A stretch of 35,729 nt of DNA from Rhizorhabdus sp. (GCF_018006725.1 NZ_JAGMXV010000020.1:1-35729); one strand, 5' to 3'. Counted from the first letter of the stretch, positions 1 to 8,339 are shown. Translations and numbers: made by a program. Notes: generated from the letters alone by a model not told the origin.

Positions 1-135
1 GTGCAGGGCTGGATGTCGCACACCGAAGGCCTCGACGTCGGGCAGGACGGGATCACCTCGGTGAGCGAGGATTATGACGTGACCGCCAGTCGCTTCTCCG
101 GCACGTTGCGCAGCGTCTTGGTCAAGCTGTTCTGA
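1..135 (+). CDS. Arylsulfatase-like protein, C-terminal fragment (5' end outside window)
   Basis: The first 135 bases are open in frame 1 and end at TGA; the 44 residues contain EGLDVGQDG followed by a VSEDYD segment and a FSGTLRSVLVKLF end. This pattern (EGLDVG.D...V...Y....F.GTL..V.V.L) is what I recall for the C-terminal beta-sheet tail of class I arylsulfatases, which hydrolyse sulfate esters using a formylglycine nucleophile. The catalytic part lies left of the window, so neither the CXPXR motif nor a signal peptide can be checked. Support comes from the next gene, 56 bases downstream on the same strand, which encodes the enzyme family that installs formylglycine in sulfatases. An alternative is another beta-rich hydrolase tail, but the pairing makes sulfatase the best call. 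Confidence 0.6.
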   Translation: MQGWMSHTEGLDVGQDGITSVSEDYDVTASRFSGTLRSVLVKLF

Positions 136-191
136 AAGGGCTGCCCCTGTCCGACGGTCCGGTTCACCTTGCGACAGACGATCCGGCGGGC

Positions 192-1121
192 ATGCGCTTC
201 GTCCCCGGCGGCACCTTCCGCATGGGATCGGACCGCTTCTATCCGGAAGAGCGGCCGGTCCGGCAGGTTCGGGTCGATCCCTTCTGGATAGATGTCATGC
301 CGGTCACGAACCGCGACTTCGCGGCTTTCGTCGAGGCAACGGGCCATGTCACGCTAGCCGAGATCGCACCCGATCCCGGCGACTATCCCGGCATGCCGCC
401 GGAAATGGCCATGCCGGGCTCGCTCGTCTTCACGCGGACCGACGGGCCGGTGGACCTGGGCGACTACAGCCGCTGGTGGTCCTTCCGCTTCGGTGCGGAC
501 TGGCGTCATCCATCGGGCCCCGAAAGCGATCTGTCGGAGCTGTGGGACCATCCCGTCGTGCACATCGCCTATGCCGACGCGGAGGCCTATGCGCGCTGGG
601 CGGGTAAGGCCTTGCCGACCGAGGCCGAATGGGAGTTCGCGGCTCGAGGCGGTCTCGACGGCTGCGACTATGCCTGGGGCGATGAACTCGCCCCCGGCGG
701 CGCGATGCTGGCCAATTACTGGCAGGGAGCATTTCCTTATGCGAACGACCTGCTCGACGGCTGGGAGCGCACATCCCCCGTCGGATATTATCCCGCGAAC
801 GCTTACGGATTGCATGATCTGATCGGCAATGTCTGGGAATGGACGGCGGACTGGTGGGCACTCCCGCAGCGCCATCGCAAGCCGTTCAAGGGCGCCTGCT
901 GCATTCCTGCCAATCCGCGTGGGGGCAGGGAGCGTGACAGCCACGACCCGGCAACCCCGGGCGTGCGCATAGGCCGCAAGGTCCTCAAGGGTGGCTCGCA
1001 TCTCTGCGCGCCAAGCTACTGCCAGCGCTATCGGCCGGCGGCGCGACATGCGCAGGCGGTCGACAGCTCGACCAGCCATATCGGCTTTCGTTGCGTGATG
1101 CGTCCGGCCCACGGCGACTGA
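192..1121 (+). CDS. Formylglycine-generating enzyme family protein (SUMF1/FGE-sulfatase domain)
   Basis: 309 residues, essentially one FGE-sulfatase domain. It opens with [10 protein letters not shown], followed by [60 protein letters not shown] and a terminal GFRC. The two cysteines that form the copper/active site in characterised FGEs are kept, in a C-x4-C arrangement near residues 272 and 277 ([13 protein letters not shown]). This favours a true sulfatase activator over a cysteine-free FGE-fold protein. The family oxidises a cysteine or serine of the sulfatase CXPXR motif to formylglycine. The upstream sulfatase-like gene is the obvious client. Start is uncertain: ATG 192 leaves almost nothing before the core, and the frame stays open upstream (DGPVHLATDDPAG precedes it), so a non-ATG start near 141-147 is possible. 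Confidence 0.9.
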   Translation: MRFVPGGTFRMGSDRFYPEERPVRQVRVDPFWIDVMPVTNRDFAAFVEATGHVTLAEIAPDPGDYPGMPPEMAMPGSLVFTRTDGPVDLGDYSRWWSFRFGADWRHPSGPESDLSELWDHPVVHIAYADAEAYARWAGKALPTEAEWEFAARGGLDGCDYAWGDELAPGGAMLANYWQGAFPYANDLLDGWERTSPVGYYPANAYGLHDLIGNVWEWTADWWALPQRHRKPFKGACCIPANPRGGRERDSHDPATPGVRIGRKVLKGGSHLCAPSYCQRYRPAARHAQAVDSSTSHIGFRCVMRPAHGD

Positions 1122-1182
1122 CCGGGCCGGCCCGACCACCGCGATATTTCCTTCTGCGGGCAATTCGCTCTACAGGCCCCGC

Positions 1183-2217
1183 ATGGCGATCATCCTCGGT
1201 ATCGAATCGAGCTGCGACGAGACGGCCGCGGCGCTGGTGACCAGCGACGGCACGGTGCTGTCGCACCGCCTGGCCGGGCAGGAGGACGCGCACCGCCCCT
1301 TTGGCGGGGTCGTGCCCGAACTGGCGGCGCGTGCGCATGTCGAGATGGCGGTGCCGCTGGTCGAAGGCGCGCTGGCCGATGCGGGCCTGACCCTCGCGGA
1401 CGTCGATGCGATCGCGGCGACGGCAGGGCCTGGCCTGATCGGCGGCGTCATGGTCGGGCTGATGACTGGCAAGGCGCTCGCCCATGCGGCGGGCAAGCCC
1501 CTGATCGCCGTCAACCATCTCGAGGGCCATGCCCTCTCGCCGCGTCTGGCCGATCCGTCACTCGCCTATCCCTATCTGCTTCTGCTGGTATCCGGAGGCC
1601 ATTGCCAGCTGCTCTTCGTCGAGGGTGTCGGCCGCTACCGGCGCCTCGCGACCACGATCGACGATGCCGCCGGAGAGGCCTTCGACAAGACCGCCAAGCT
1701 GCTCGGCCTAGGATTTCCCGGCGGTCCTGCCGTCGAGCGCGCGGCGCTTTCGGGCGATCCGCGCGCAGTGCCGCTGCCGCGCCCGCTGGTCGGCAGCGGC
1801 GAACCGCATTTCTCCTTCGCCGGACTGAAGAGCGCTGTGCTGCGGGCCCGCGATGCTGGCATCCACAAGCCCGAGGACATCGCGGCGTCCTTTCAGCAGG
1901 CGGTGGTCGACTGCCTGGTCGACCGGACCCGCATCGCGCTCGATGCGGCCGATGGCGCGACCGCGCTGGTCGTCGCGGGGGGCGTCGCGGCAAACCAGAC
2001 GATCCGCGCGGCGCTGGCCGATCTGGCCGAGCGCTCGGGTCTGCGCTTCGCCGCACCGCCGCTCTGGCTGTGCACGGACAATGGCGCGATGATCGCCTGG
2101 GCCGGGGCCGAGCGCTTTGCCGCCGGACTGCTCGACGACATGGAGGTGCCCGCACGGGCGCGGTGGCCGCTCGATCCAACGGCGGAAAAGGCGCGCGGCG
2201 CCGGGGTGAAGGCATGA
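1183..2217 (+). CDS. tsaD: tRNA N6-adenosine threonylcarbamoyltransferase TsaD
   Basis: 344 residues, full length for the Kae1/Qri7/TsaD family. It begins [18 protein letters not shown], the hallmark N-terminus. The metal-binding motif NHLEGH sits at residues 111-116 (His112, His116). ASNT-fold elements follow, including [54 protein letters not shown] and [12 protein letters not shown]. TsaD transfers the threonylcarbamoyl group from TC-AMP to A37 of ANN-decoding tRNAs (t6A), working with TsaB, TsaE and TsaC, none of which is in this window. The stop overlaps the gpsA start (ATGA), so the two genes are probably translationally coupled, a tsaD-gpsA order I associate with sphingomonads. No intact promoter was identified in the 61-base gap after the FGE gene. 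Confidence 0.97.
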   Translation: MAIILGIESSCDETAAALVTSDGTVLSHRLAGQEDAHRPFGGVVPELAARAHVEMAVPLVEGALADAGLTLADVDAIAATAGPGLIGGVMVGLMTGKALAHAAGKPLIAVNHLEGHALSPRLADPSLAYPYLLLLVSGGHCQLLFVEGVGRYRRLATTIDDAAGEAFDKTAKLLGLGFPGGPAVERAALSGDPRAVPLPRPLVGSGEPHFSFAGLKSAVLRARDAGIHKPEDIAASFQQAVVDCLVDRTRIALDAADGATALVVAGGVAANQTIRAALADLAERSGLRFAAPPLWLCTDNGAMIAWAGAERFAAGLLDDMEVPARARWPLDPTAEKARGAGVKA

Positions 2218-3224
2218 CGATGAGCGTGAACGCGCCGAAAGTGGACCGGCTGGGCGTAATCGGCGGCGGCGCCTGGGGCACCGCCATGGCACAGGTGATC
2301 GCCAGCGACGGGTCCGATGTCCTGCTCTGGGCACGCGAGCCCGAGGTGGTGGCGGCCGTCAACGCTGACCATGCCAATCCGCTGTTCCTGCCAGGGCTGT
2401 CGCTCAGCCCCTCGATCCGCGCGACCGGCGCGCTTGCGGACCTGGCCGGGTGCGACGCACTTGTCGTCGTCGTCCCCGCGCAGTTCGTCCGTTCGGTGCT
2501 GGCCGACCTGCCCTGTGCCGGCAAGCCGCTGGTCCTGTGTGCCAAGGGCATGGAGGCCGGATCGCGCCAGCTGATGTCCGAGGTCGCAGCAGCGGTCGCG
2601 CCGGACTCGCCGATCGCCGTGCTGTCCGGCCCGACCTTCGCGCATGAGGTGGCGGGCGGGAAGCCGACCGCAATCACGCTCGCCTGCGAGGATGAAGGCG
2701 TCGGCCGCGCGCTGGCCGAACGACTACGCCGCCCCGGTTTCCGCCCCTATCTCTCGCAGGACGTGATCGGCGCGGAGATCGGCGGCGCGGTGAAGAACGT
2801 CCTCGCGATCGCCTGCGGCGTCGTTGAGGGCGCCGGGCTGGGGCAGAATGCGCGCGCGGCGTTGATCAGCCGGGGTTTCGCCGAAATGACCCGGTTCGGC
2901 CTGGCGCGGGGTGCGCGGGCGGAGACGCTGGCGGGCCTGTCGGGGCTTGGCGACCTGGTGCTGACCTGCTCCTCGACCAGCTCGCGCAACTTCTCGCTCG
3001 GCAAGGGGCTTGGCGAAGGCCGCTCGGCCGGCGAGCTCCTGTCTGACCGCCGCACCGTCGCGGAGGGCGCGGCGACCGCACCCGTCCTGGCCGAGGCCGC
3101 GCGCGAGGCGGGCGTCGACATGCCGATCGTCGACGCGGTCTGCGCGCTGCTCGCCGGCAAGGCGACCGTGGCGGAGGTGGTGAGCGAATTGCTGGCGCGC
3201 CCGCTCAAGCAGGAAGGGGCGTAA
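2214..3224 (+). CDS. gpsA: NAD(P)-dependent glycerol-3-phosphate dehydrogenase GpsA
   Basis: 336 residues from ATG 2214, which overlaps the tsaD stop by four bases (ATGA). A second in-frame ATG at 2220 is an alternative start. It reduces dihydroxyacetone phosphate to sn-glycerol-3-phosphate for phospholipid synthesis in the cytoplasm. Visible motifs are the Rossmann loop [31 protein letters not shown], the catalytic lysine segment [12 protein letters not shown], and the C-terminal substrate-binding block [19 protein letters not shown]. Length and motif order match the family. The frame remains open far upstream inside tsaD, but nothing conserved precedes 2214. The gene is followed by an inverted-repeat element that could stop transcription before the convergent gene ending at 3417. 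Confidence 0.97.
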   Translation: MTMSVNAPKVDRLGVIGGGAWGTAMAQVIASDGSDVLLWAREPEVVAAVNADHANPLFLPGLSLSPSIRATGALADLAGCDALVVVVPAQFVRSVLADLPCAGKPLVLCAKGMEAGSRQLMSEVAAAVAPDSPIAVLSGPTFAHEVAGGKPTAITLACEDEGVGRALAERLRRPGFRPYLSQDVIGAEIGGAVKNVLAIACGVVEGAGLGQNARAALISRGFAEMTRFGLARGARAETLAGLSGLGDLVLTCSSTSSRNFSLGKGLGEGRSAGELLSDRRTVAEGAATAPVLAEAAREAGVDMPIVDAVCALLAGKATVAEVVSELLARPLKQEGA

Positions 3225-3230
3225 GGCGCC

Positions 3231-3354
3231 GCCTTCCCCTCCACCATGCTCCGCATGGTCCCCCTCCCCGTGCCGGGGAGGATCTTGAGCCTTCTACTAA
3301 ATCCTCCCCGGCACGGGGAGGGGGACCGTCCGCAGGACGGTGGAGGGGAAGGGC
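3231..3354. repeat. GC-rich interspersed inverted repeat, copy 1
   Basis: Two near-perfect complementary arms of about 54 bases (3231-3283 and 3301-3354) surround a unique centre of about 17 bases. Each arm carries its own small hairpins: an outer one (CCATG..CATGG on the left, CCGTCC..GGACGG on the right) and an inner one with CTCCCCGTGCCGGGGAG. Related copies lie at 3966-4095 and 8446-8542. Here the element sits between the convergent gpsA and the gene ending at 3417, where it could act as a bidirectional transcription barrier. It has no coding function; open frames across it are artefacts of the repeat. Confidence 0.9.
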
Positions 3355-3416
3355 GGAACGGTGGAACGATCGCTTTTCACGACGGCGGTGCCCGGGCCCG
3401 AACCGCCCCGCAGTTC

Positions 3417-3929
3417 TCAAGAACCGAATATGAGATCCGAAAAACGAAACTGGCCGGTCGAGCAGAAGGCCATCGCCTTGCCCTCGGGTAGTGTCATGAA
3501 CTCGGTGCTGAAGCTCTTTCCAGCGATTGTCAGCGTAACATTCCCCTCGTGGCCGAGAACGAGGCTGAAGGGCAGCGGCGCGCCAGTGTCGGCTCGCGTC
3601 ACGCTGCCGCGCTCGAGGCGTCCGTTTCGCTTCAGATTCAGGACGACGTCGAAATCCTTGGCGCGTGGCGACGCCATGACCAGTTGGAACCCGACGCTGT
3701 CCTTGCCATCGGCGCTTGCCAAGGTCGCGCCGGCGACAGGAAGATTGGCGCCTGCTCTCGGCTGAACGACGGCGACCGATCCCTCGATCTTCATCGGGCC
3801 GCTGACCGGCTGTGAAACGGAGGAAAAGCGATCGGCTGGAACGTCGCAGTCGAAGGCGATGCCCGCTGCATGGCTTGGTGCAGCGCAGGTCAGAACTCCG
3901 GCAAGCAGTATCGACGCTGAATGTTTCAT
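3417..3929 (-). CDS. Hypothetical secreted protein with Sec signal peptide
   Basis: 170 residues from the ATG at 3927-3929. It begins MKHSASILLAGVLTCAAPSHA, a short basic n-region, hydrophobic stretch and a plausible signal-peptidase I site before GIAFDC. The residue before the signal-region cysteine is Thr, so a lipobox is unlikely. The mature part is rich in beta-type sequence (PMKIEGSVAVVQP, DSVGFQLVMASPRAKDFDVVLNL, GNVTLTIAGKSF) with cysteines near both ends that could pair. I do not recognise a family. A longer in-frame start at 3992 lies inside repeat copy 2 and was rejected because the extra residues come from the repeat. The gene is isolated between two repeat copies, convergent with gpsA. 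Confidence 0.7.
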   Translation of the reverse strand: MKHSASILLAGVLTCAAPSHAAGIAFDCDVPADRFSSVSQPVSGPMKIEGSVAVVQPRAGANLPVAGATLASADGKDSVGFQLVMASPRAKDFDVVLNLKRNGRLERGSVTRADTGAPLPFSLVLGHEGNVTLTIAGKSFSTEFMTLPEGKAMAFCSTGQFRFSDLIFGS

Positions 3930-3965
3930 GGGGACACAGGCCTGTTGTTCACTGGTTCGAGGTAC

Positions 3966-4095
3966 CGCCTTCCCCTCCGCCATGCTCTGCATGGTCCCCC
4001 TCCCCGTGCCGGGGAGGAACTACCTGCGCGCGACACCTGAGTTCCACCCCGGCACGGGGAGGGGAACCGTCCGCAGGACGGTGGAGGGGATGGCG
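3966..4095. repeat. GC-rich interspersed inverted repeat, copy 2
   Basis: Same architecture as copy 1: left arm about 3966-4019, right arm about 4041-4095, with an unrelated centre of about 21 bases. The outer left hairpin is CATGCTCTGCATG and the outer right one CCGTCCGCAGGACGG. The inner CTCCCCGTGCCGGGGAG is intact on the left, while the right arm carries a substitution (CCACCCCGG in place of CCTCCCCGG). It lies between bamE and the small secreted-protein gene, both on the minus strand, so it would interrupt any read-through from bamE. Confidence 0.9.
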
Positions 4096-4135
4096 GAACG
4101 AAGATTACAGGAGAGCGGCGCCCCTCTGCCCAGGC

Positions 4136-4618
4136 TCAGTTCGGGTTGTCGGCCGTGCCGCCGGCCGGGCCGACGCTGCCGACGCGGCCGATATTGCCGA
4201 ACAGTTCGCGGAAGAAGCCGCGCTTGCTGCCCAAGGTCGGGGTCTTGTCGGCGTAGAGCGAGACGGGCGTGACCTTTTCCAGACCGGTACGGTCGACCGA
4301 GACGACATTGCCCTTGTCGTCGAAATGCACCGCCAGGACCAGCTGCGAGACCGGCTTCGGGGTGCGATAGCCGACCTGCTTTGTGTCGCGGGCGACATAA
4401 TACCAAGTACGGTTCTTGTCGAACTGACCCGCGAAGCTCGGCCGGCCCAGCGTGCGCTCGACCGATTCGCGGTTGTCGACGCCCGGGGCAACGGTGTTGA
4501 TCAGGGTCGAATCGACAACATAGCCCTTATGGTCGCGGATGCGCGAGCAGCCGGCCGTCAGGCCCAGTATGGCGATCGTTCCGGCGATGGCCGCCGATCG
4601 CAACAGGGTCCGGGGCAT
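4136..4618 (-). CDS. bamE: Outer membrane protein assembly factor BamE (SmpA/OmlA lipoprotein)
   Basis: 160 residues from the ATG at 4616-4618. The N-terminus is a lipoprotein signal with lipobox LTAGC (Cys24). The SmpA/OmlA domain follows (roughly residues 30-110): a GVDNRESVERTLGRPSFAG helix-turn typical of the family (usually G.s..qV...LG.P), then RTWYYVA, VLAVHFDDKGNVV and VDRTGLEK. BamE is a periplasm-facing lipoprotein of the BAM complex that helps BamA fold outer membrane beta-barrels. The glycine-rich C-terminal tail (GNIGRVGSVGPAGGTADNPN) extends past the domain, as in other alphaproteobacterial versions. I chose the start by the signal peptide; a much longer in-frame extension antisense to the neighbouring chaperone gene was rejected. 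Divergently transcribed from the CBP3-like gene. Confidence 0.93.
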   Translation of the reverse strand: MPRTLLRSAAIAGTIAILGLTAGCSRIRDHKGYVVDSTLINTVAPGVDNRESVERTLGRPSFAGQFDKNRTWYYVARDTKQVGYRTPKPVSQLVLAVHFDDKGNVVSVDRTGLEKVTPVSLYADKTPTLGSKRGFFRELFGNIGRVGSVGPAGGTADNPN

Positions 4619-4703
4619 TCGATTCTCCTCGATACTCGACATTCGCGGCGCGGCGCCCTTGCGGCGCGAACCAGCCGCCTCAATATGCGCTGGACCTGCC
4701 CAG

Positions 4704-4730
4704 TGGCAAGATGGCGTTACGCGGTATAGA
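4704..4730 (+). promoter_or_regulatory. Possible promoter for the CBP3-like/yceD unit
   Basis: TATAGA at 4725-4730 resembles a -10 box. The only -35 candidate is TGGCAA at 4704-4709, with a short 15-base spacer. Transcription would start near 4737, leaving a leader to the GTG at 4772 that includes the GAGGA ribosome site but almost none for the ATG at 4742. Weak match; offered mainly because it bears on the start choice. Confidence 0.3.
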
Positions 4731-4771
4731 GACGCCGCTTTATGGCCGGTGAACGGTCGCGAGGACATGAC

Positions 4772-5296
4772 GTGCGCTTTTTGAAATCCCTCTTTGGTAT
4801 CGGCCCCGATCCGCGCGAGGCGCTGATCCCCCTGTACAGTTCCGCCGTCGCCGAGGCGCGCCGCCCGGTCTGGTATGCAGACTATGGTGTGCCCGATACG
4901 CTGGATGGCCGGTTCGACATGGTCACGGCGACCTTCGCGCTGCTGCTGCTTCGCGCCGAGCGCGAGGGCGACAAGGCGGGGGAGATCTCGGCGCTGCTCA
5001 CCGAATTGTTCATCGAGGATATGGAGGGCCAGGTCCGCCAGCTCGGTATCGGCGATGTGATCGTCGGCAAGCATCTGGGCAAGATGGTCTCGGCCATGGG
5101 CGGCCGGCTGCTTGCCTATCGGGAGGGCATTGCCGACCGCGAAACGCTGACCGAAGCGCTGGTCCGCAACCTGTGGCGCGGCGAGCCGGGACCGGAGGCT
5201 AAGCCGGCAGAGGCCGCCGAAGCGCTGCGCGCGCTCCATGCGCGGATGGAGTCGACTGGCTGGGATGAACTGGTCGCGCGGGGCATTCCGGCATGA
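4772..5296 (+). CDS. Ubiquinol-cytochrome c chaperone family protein (CBP3-like)
   Basis: 174 residues from GTG 4772; an ATG at 4742 would add ten residues. GTG is preferred because GAGGA (4761-4765) sits six bases before it and the protein then begins with the usual RFLKSLFG-type N-terminus. The family core is clear: DPREALIPLYSSAV, RRPVWYADYGVPDTLDGRFDMV, LLLLRAEREG, LFIEDMEGQVRQLGIGDVIVGKHLGKM. It is related to mitochondrial Cbp3, which assists cytochrome b and bc1 complex assembly; in bacteria the function is inferred by homology. The stop overlaps the yceD start (ATGA), so the two are co-translated. Diverges from bamE. Confidence 0.9.
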   Translation: MRFLKSLFGIGPDPREALIPLYSSAVAEARRPVWYADYGVPDTLDGRFDMVTATFALLLLRAEREGDKAGEISALLTELFIEDMEGQVRQLGIGDVIVGKHLGKMVSAMGGRLLAYREGIADRETLTEALVRNLWRGEPGPEAKPAEAAEALRALHARMESTGWDELVARGIPA

Positions 5297-5817
5297 GCGC
5301 GGTCGAGTTCAGCCGCCCCTTCCGGATCGACACGCTGGGCGATGGCGACCGCGCCGTGGAGATCGCGGCCGAGCCGGCAGAGCGCGCGGCGCTGGTCGAG
5401 CGTTTCGGTCTGGTTTCGCTGGACGCCTTGTCGGCGACGGCGACGCTGCGCCGCGAAGGCGAGCGGGTCTTTGCGGAAGGGCGAATCAGGGCCGTGGTCG
5501 CCCAGGCCTGCGTCGCGACGGGCGAGCCGGTGCCCTCGACCGTCGACGAAGCCTTCACGCTGCGTTTCGTGCCGGAGGGCGACGGGGGCGAGGAGGAGAT
5601 CGAACTCGACGCCGAGGATTGCGACGTGGTCGACTATGCCGGCGGCAGCATCGACCTGGGCGAGGCGGTGGCCGAGACCATGATGCTCAGCCTCGATCCC
5701 TTCCCCCGTAGTGAAGGTGCCGACGCGGTCCTGCGTGAAGCGGGCGTGTTGTCGGAGGACGAGGTCGTCAGCGGCCCCTTTGCGGCACTGAAGGCGCTCA
5801 AGGACAAATTGGGCTGA
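5293..5817 (+). CDS. YceD/DUF177 family protein (23S rRNA accumulation protein)
   Basis: 174 residues, starting in an ATGA overlap with the CBP3-like gene. DUF177 features: an N-terminal FSRPFRIDTL strand, the AERAALVERFGLVSLDALSATATL segment, the cysteine-containing QACVATGEPVPSTVDEAFTLRF block, the acidic GDGGEEEIELDAED stretch and the C-terminal IDLGEAVAETMMLSLDPFPR motif. Only one cysteine of the usual CxxC-like pair is present. E. coli YceD is needed for normal 23S rRNA accumulation and normally sits next to rpmF; here rpmF and plsX are not adjacent. Convergent with nadB; only ten bases separate the two stop codons and there is no terminator hairpin between them. Confidence 0.9.
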   Translation: MSAVEFSRPFRIDTLGDGDRAVEIAAEPAERAALVERFGLVSLDALSATATLRREGERVFAEGRIRAVVAQACVATGEPVPSTVDEAFTLRFVPEGDGGEEEIELDAEDCDVVDYAGGSIDLGEAVAETMMLSLDPFPRSEGADAVLREAGVLSEDEVVSGPFAALKALKDKLG

Positions 5818-5827
5818 GCAACGCTCC

Positions 5828-7423
5828 TCAGGGCACGAGGATCGTGTCCTTCGCCTCTTCGAGCATGTCGGGATAGTCGAGCGTGTAATGCAGGCCCCGG
5901 CTTTCCTTGCGGTGGAGCGCCGAACGCACGATCAGGTCGGCGACGTCGACCAGATTGCGCAGCTCGATCAGGTCGGGCGTGACGCGGAAATTGCCGTAAT
6001 ATTCGGCGACTTCCTGCCGCAACAGAGCGACGCGGTGCTGGGCGCGTTCGAGCCGCTTGGTGGTACGGACGATGCCGACATAGTCCCACATGAAACGGCG
6101 GATCTCGCGCCAGTTGTGCTGGACGATAACCTCTTCGTCGGAGTCCGTGACACGGCTTTCGTCCCAGGGGCGGATCGCCGGGGGGGCGGGCATTTCGTCG
6201 AAATGCGCCTTGATATGCTCCGCAGCGGCATCGCCGAATACGAAGCATTCGAGCAGCGAGTTGGAGGCGAGGCGGTTGGCGCCGTGCAGCCCCGACTGGG
6301 TCACCTCGCCCGCGGCATAGAGACCGGGCAGGTCGGTGCGGCCATCGAGATCCACCAGCACGCCGCCGCAGGTATAGTGCGCGGCGGGCACGATCGGAAT
6401 CGGGTCGCGCGTGATGTCGATGCCAAGGCCCAGCAGCTTGGCGTGGATCGTCGGGAAATGCCCGGTGATGAACTCGGCCGGCTTGTGACTGATGTCGAGA
6501 TGGACATAGTCGAGGCCGAGCCGCTTGATCTCATGGTCGATCGCGCGGGCGACGATGTCACGCGGGGCGAGTTCGGCGCGGCGATCGAAGCGCGGCATGA
6601 AGCGGCGGCCATTGGTCGGCAGCTTGAGCTGCCCGCCTTCACCGCGCATCGCCTCGGTGATGAGGAAATTCTTGACCTCGAGATTGTACAGGCAGGTCGG
6701 GTGGAACTGCATGAATTCCATGTTCGACACGCGACAGCCCGCGCGCCACGCCATGGCGATGCCGTCCCCGGTTGCCCCGCGCGGGGAGGTGGAGAATAGA
6801 TAGGCGCGGCTGGCGCCGCCCGAGGCCAGCACGGTGGCGCGGCCGGTGAAACTCTCGATCGCGCCGGTCTTGCGGTCGAGCGCATAGACCCCCCACACAT
6901 GGCCGTCGCCCGAATAGCGTTCGCCGTGGCGACTGGTGATCAGATCGATCGCTGCGCGATCGGGGAACAGCGTGATGTTGGGGTGCGCGGCGGCAGCCTT
7001 CTCAAGCGCGACCTGCACGGCATGGCCGGTGGCGTCGTTGACGTGGACGATGCGGCGGTGGCTGTGCCCGCCCTCGCGGGTCAGGTGCCAGCGATCCTCC
7101 TGGCCCTGCTCCGCCGGGTTGAAGGGGACGCCCAGCGCTGCGAGCTTCTCGATCGCGAGCGGTGCATTTTCGACCACGAACTCGACCGTCTCGCGGTTAT
7201 TGAGCCCCGCACCCGCGACGATCGTGTCCTCGACATGCGATTCGAATGTGTCGCCCTGCTCCAGCACGGCCGCGATGCCGCCCTGCGCCCAGGCGGTCGA
7301 GCCGTCGGAAATCCCCGCCTTGGCGAGCACGCCGACACGGTGATGATCGGCCAGGTTGAGCGCTGCGGTAAGGCCCGCAGCACCCGAACCGATGACGATG
7401 ACGTCGAACTGATGTTCAGCCAT
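5828..7423 (-). CDS. nadB: L-aspartate oxidase NadB
   Basis: 531 residues, full length. It oxidises L-aspartate to iminoaspartate with FAD, the first step of de novo NAD synthesis. Visible motifs are the FAD dinucleotide-binding start FDVIVIGSGAAGLTAALNLA, the substrate/FAD loop GISDGSTAWAQGGIAAV, GHSHRRIVHVNDATGHAVQ, the active-site block AAHYTCGGVLVDLDGRTDLPG and the second FAD motif GLYAAGEVTQSGLHGANRLASNS. The succinate-dehydrogenase flavoprotein C-terminal domain occupies about residues 430-531. The quinolinate partners nadA and nadC are not in the window. Its start lies inside the end of the upstream ABC ATPase gene (8-base overlap), so the two are translationally linked. Confidence 0.97.
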   Translation of the reverse strand: MAEHQFDVIVIGSGAAGLTAALNLADHHRVGVLAKAGISDGSTAWAQGGIAAVLEQGDTFESHVEDTIVAGAGLNNRETVEFVVENAPLAIEKLAALGVPFNPAEQGQEDRWHLTREGGHSHRRIVHVNDATGHAVQVALEKAAAAHPNITLFPDRAAIDLITSRHGERYSGDGHVWGVYALDRKTGAIESFTGRATVLASGGASRAYLFSTSPRGATGDGIAMAWRAGCRVSNMEFMQFHPTCLYNLEVKNFLITEAMRGEGGQLKLPTNGRRFMPRFDRRAELAPRDIVARAIDHEIKRLGLDYVHLDISHKPAEFITGHFPTIHAKLLGLGIDITRDPIPIVPAAHYTCGGVLVDLDGRTDLPGLYAAGEVTQSGLHGANRLASNSLLECFVFGDAAAEHIKAHFDEMPAPPAIRPWDESRVTDSDEEVIVQHNWREIRRFMWDYVGIVRTTKRLERAQHRVALLRQEVAEYYGNFRVTPDLIELRNLVDVADLIVRSALHRKESRGLHYTLDYPDMLEEAKDTILVP

Positions 7424-8339
7424 TGGCTGCGCGCGTCAGGGCGAGGAACACATCCTCCAGATCGGCCTCCTGCGTCGACACGTCGACGATGCCGAGCCCG
7501 TCGCGCTGGACGGCGGCCAGCACCTCGCCGGCATTCACCTTGTCCTTGGAATAGGTGATCACCAGCGTACGGCTGTTCTTCAGCTCGACCTTCTCGAAAC
7601 AGACCGCCTCCGGGGGCGCGTCCAGATCGCGATCGACCGTCACCGACACCGCTTTTTCCTGCGCCTTGCCGACCAACTCGCGGGTCGGCTCGTTCGCGAT
7701 CACCTTGCCATGGTTTATGATTGCGATCCGGTCGCAGAGCTCCTCGGCTTCCTCGAGATAGTGCGTCGTCAGCACGACCGTCACGCCTCCGGCGTTGAGC
7801 TCGCGCACATATTCCCACAGCTGCTGGCGCAGCTCTACGTCGACTCCGGCGGTCGGCTCGTCGAGCACCAGCACCGGCGGCGAATGCACCATCGCCTTGG
7901 CGACGAGCAGCCGGCGCTTCATGCCGCCCGACAGCGAACGGGCATAGGCGTCGGCCTTGTCGTGCAGATGCACCGCACGGAGCAGTGCATCGGTCTGCCG
8001 CTTCGCCTTGGGAATGCCGTAGAAGCCGGCGGTGTTCTCCAGCGTCTCGCGCGGGGTGAAGAAGGGATCGAACACGATCTCCTGCGGCACGATGCCGATC
8101 GACGCCTTGGCGTTGCGCGGGTCCGCATCGATGTCGAACCCCCAGATCGACACCTGCCCCGCGCTCTTATTGACCAGCCCGGCGAGGATGTTGATCGTGG
8201 TCGACTTGCCGGCGCCATTGGGCCCGAGCAAGCCGAAGATCTGGCCACGGGGGATGTCGAGGTCGACGTCGAACAGGGCCTGCTTGCCGCCCTTGTAGAT
8301 TTTCGACAGGCCCCGGATGCTGATCGCCGCTTCGTTCAT
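7416..8339 (-). CDS. ABC transporter ATP-binding protein (export-type, no adjacent permease)
   Basis: 307 residues from the ATG at 8337-8339. All nucleotide-binding motifs are intact: Walker A GPNGAGKST (about 39-47), Q-loop VPQE, signature LSGGM (136-140), Walker B VLVLDEP (156-162) and switch histidine TTHYLEEAEE. The C-terminal ~80 residues are the DUF4162-like tail common in drug/polysaccharide-export ATPases of the CcmA/YadG class. Such ATPases need a separate membrane subunit (ABC-2 type), but the neighbours are repeat copy 3, a SPOR lipoprotein and nadB, none of which is a permease. A longer start at 8528 would run through repeat copy 3 and was rejected. It overlaps nadB by eight bases. 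Substrate unknown. Confidence 0.93.
   Translation of the reverse strand: MNEAAISIRGLSKIYKGGKQALFDVDLDIPRGQIFGLLGPNGAGKSTTINILAGLVNKSAGQVSIWGFDIDADPRNAKASIGIVPQEIVFDPFFTPRETLENTAGFYGIPKAKRQTDALLRAVHLHDKADAYARSLSGGMKRRLLVAKAMVHSPPVLVLDEPTAGVDVELRQQLWEYVRELNAGGVTVVLTTHYLEEAEELCDRIAIINHGKVIANEPTRELVGKAQEKAVSVTVDRDLDAPPEAVCFEKVELKNSRTLVITYSKDKVNAGEVLAAVQRDGLGIVDVSTQEADLEDVFLALTRAANG

Noticed and set aside
3930..3992. N-terminal extension of the small secreted protein
   Set aside because: The extra residues are translated from repeat copy 2, and similar peptides appear wherever the repeat is read; the signal peptide fixes the start at 3929.
3231..4095. CRISPR-like repeat array
   Set aside because: The repeats are long palindromes in opposite orientation with only one variable centre each; there is no regular direct repeat/spacer series and no cas gene.
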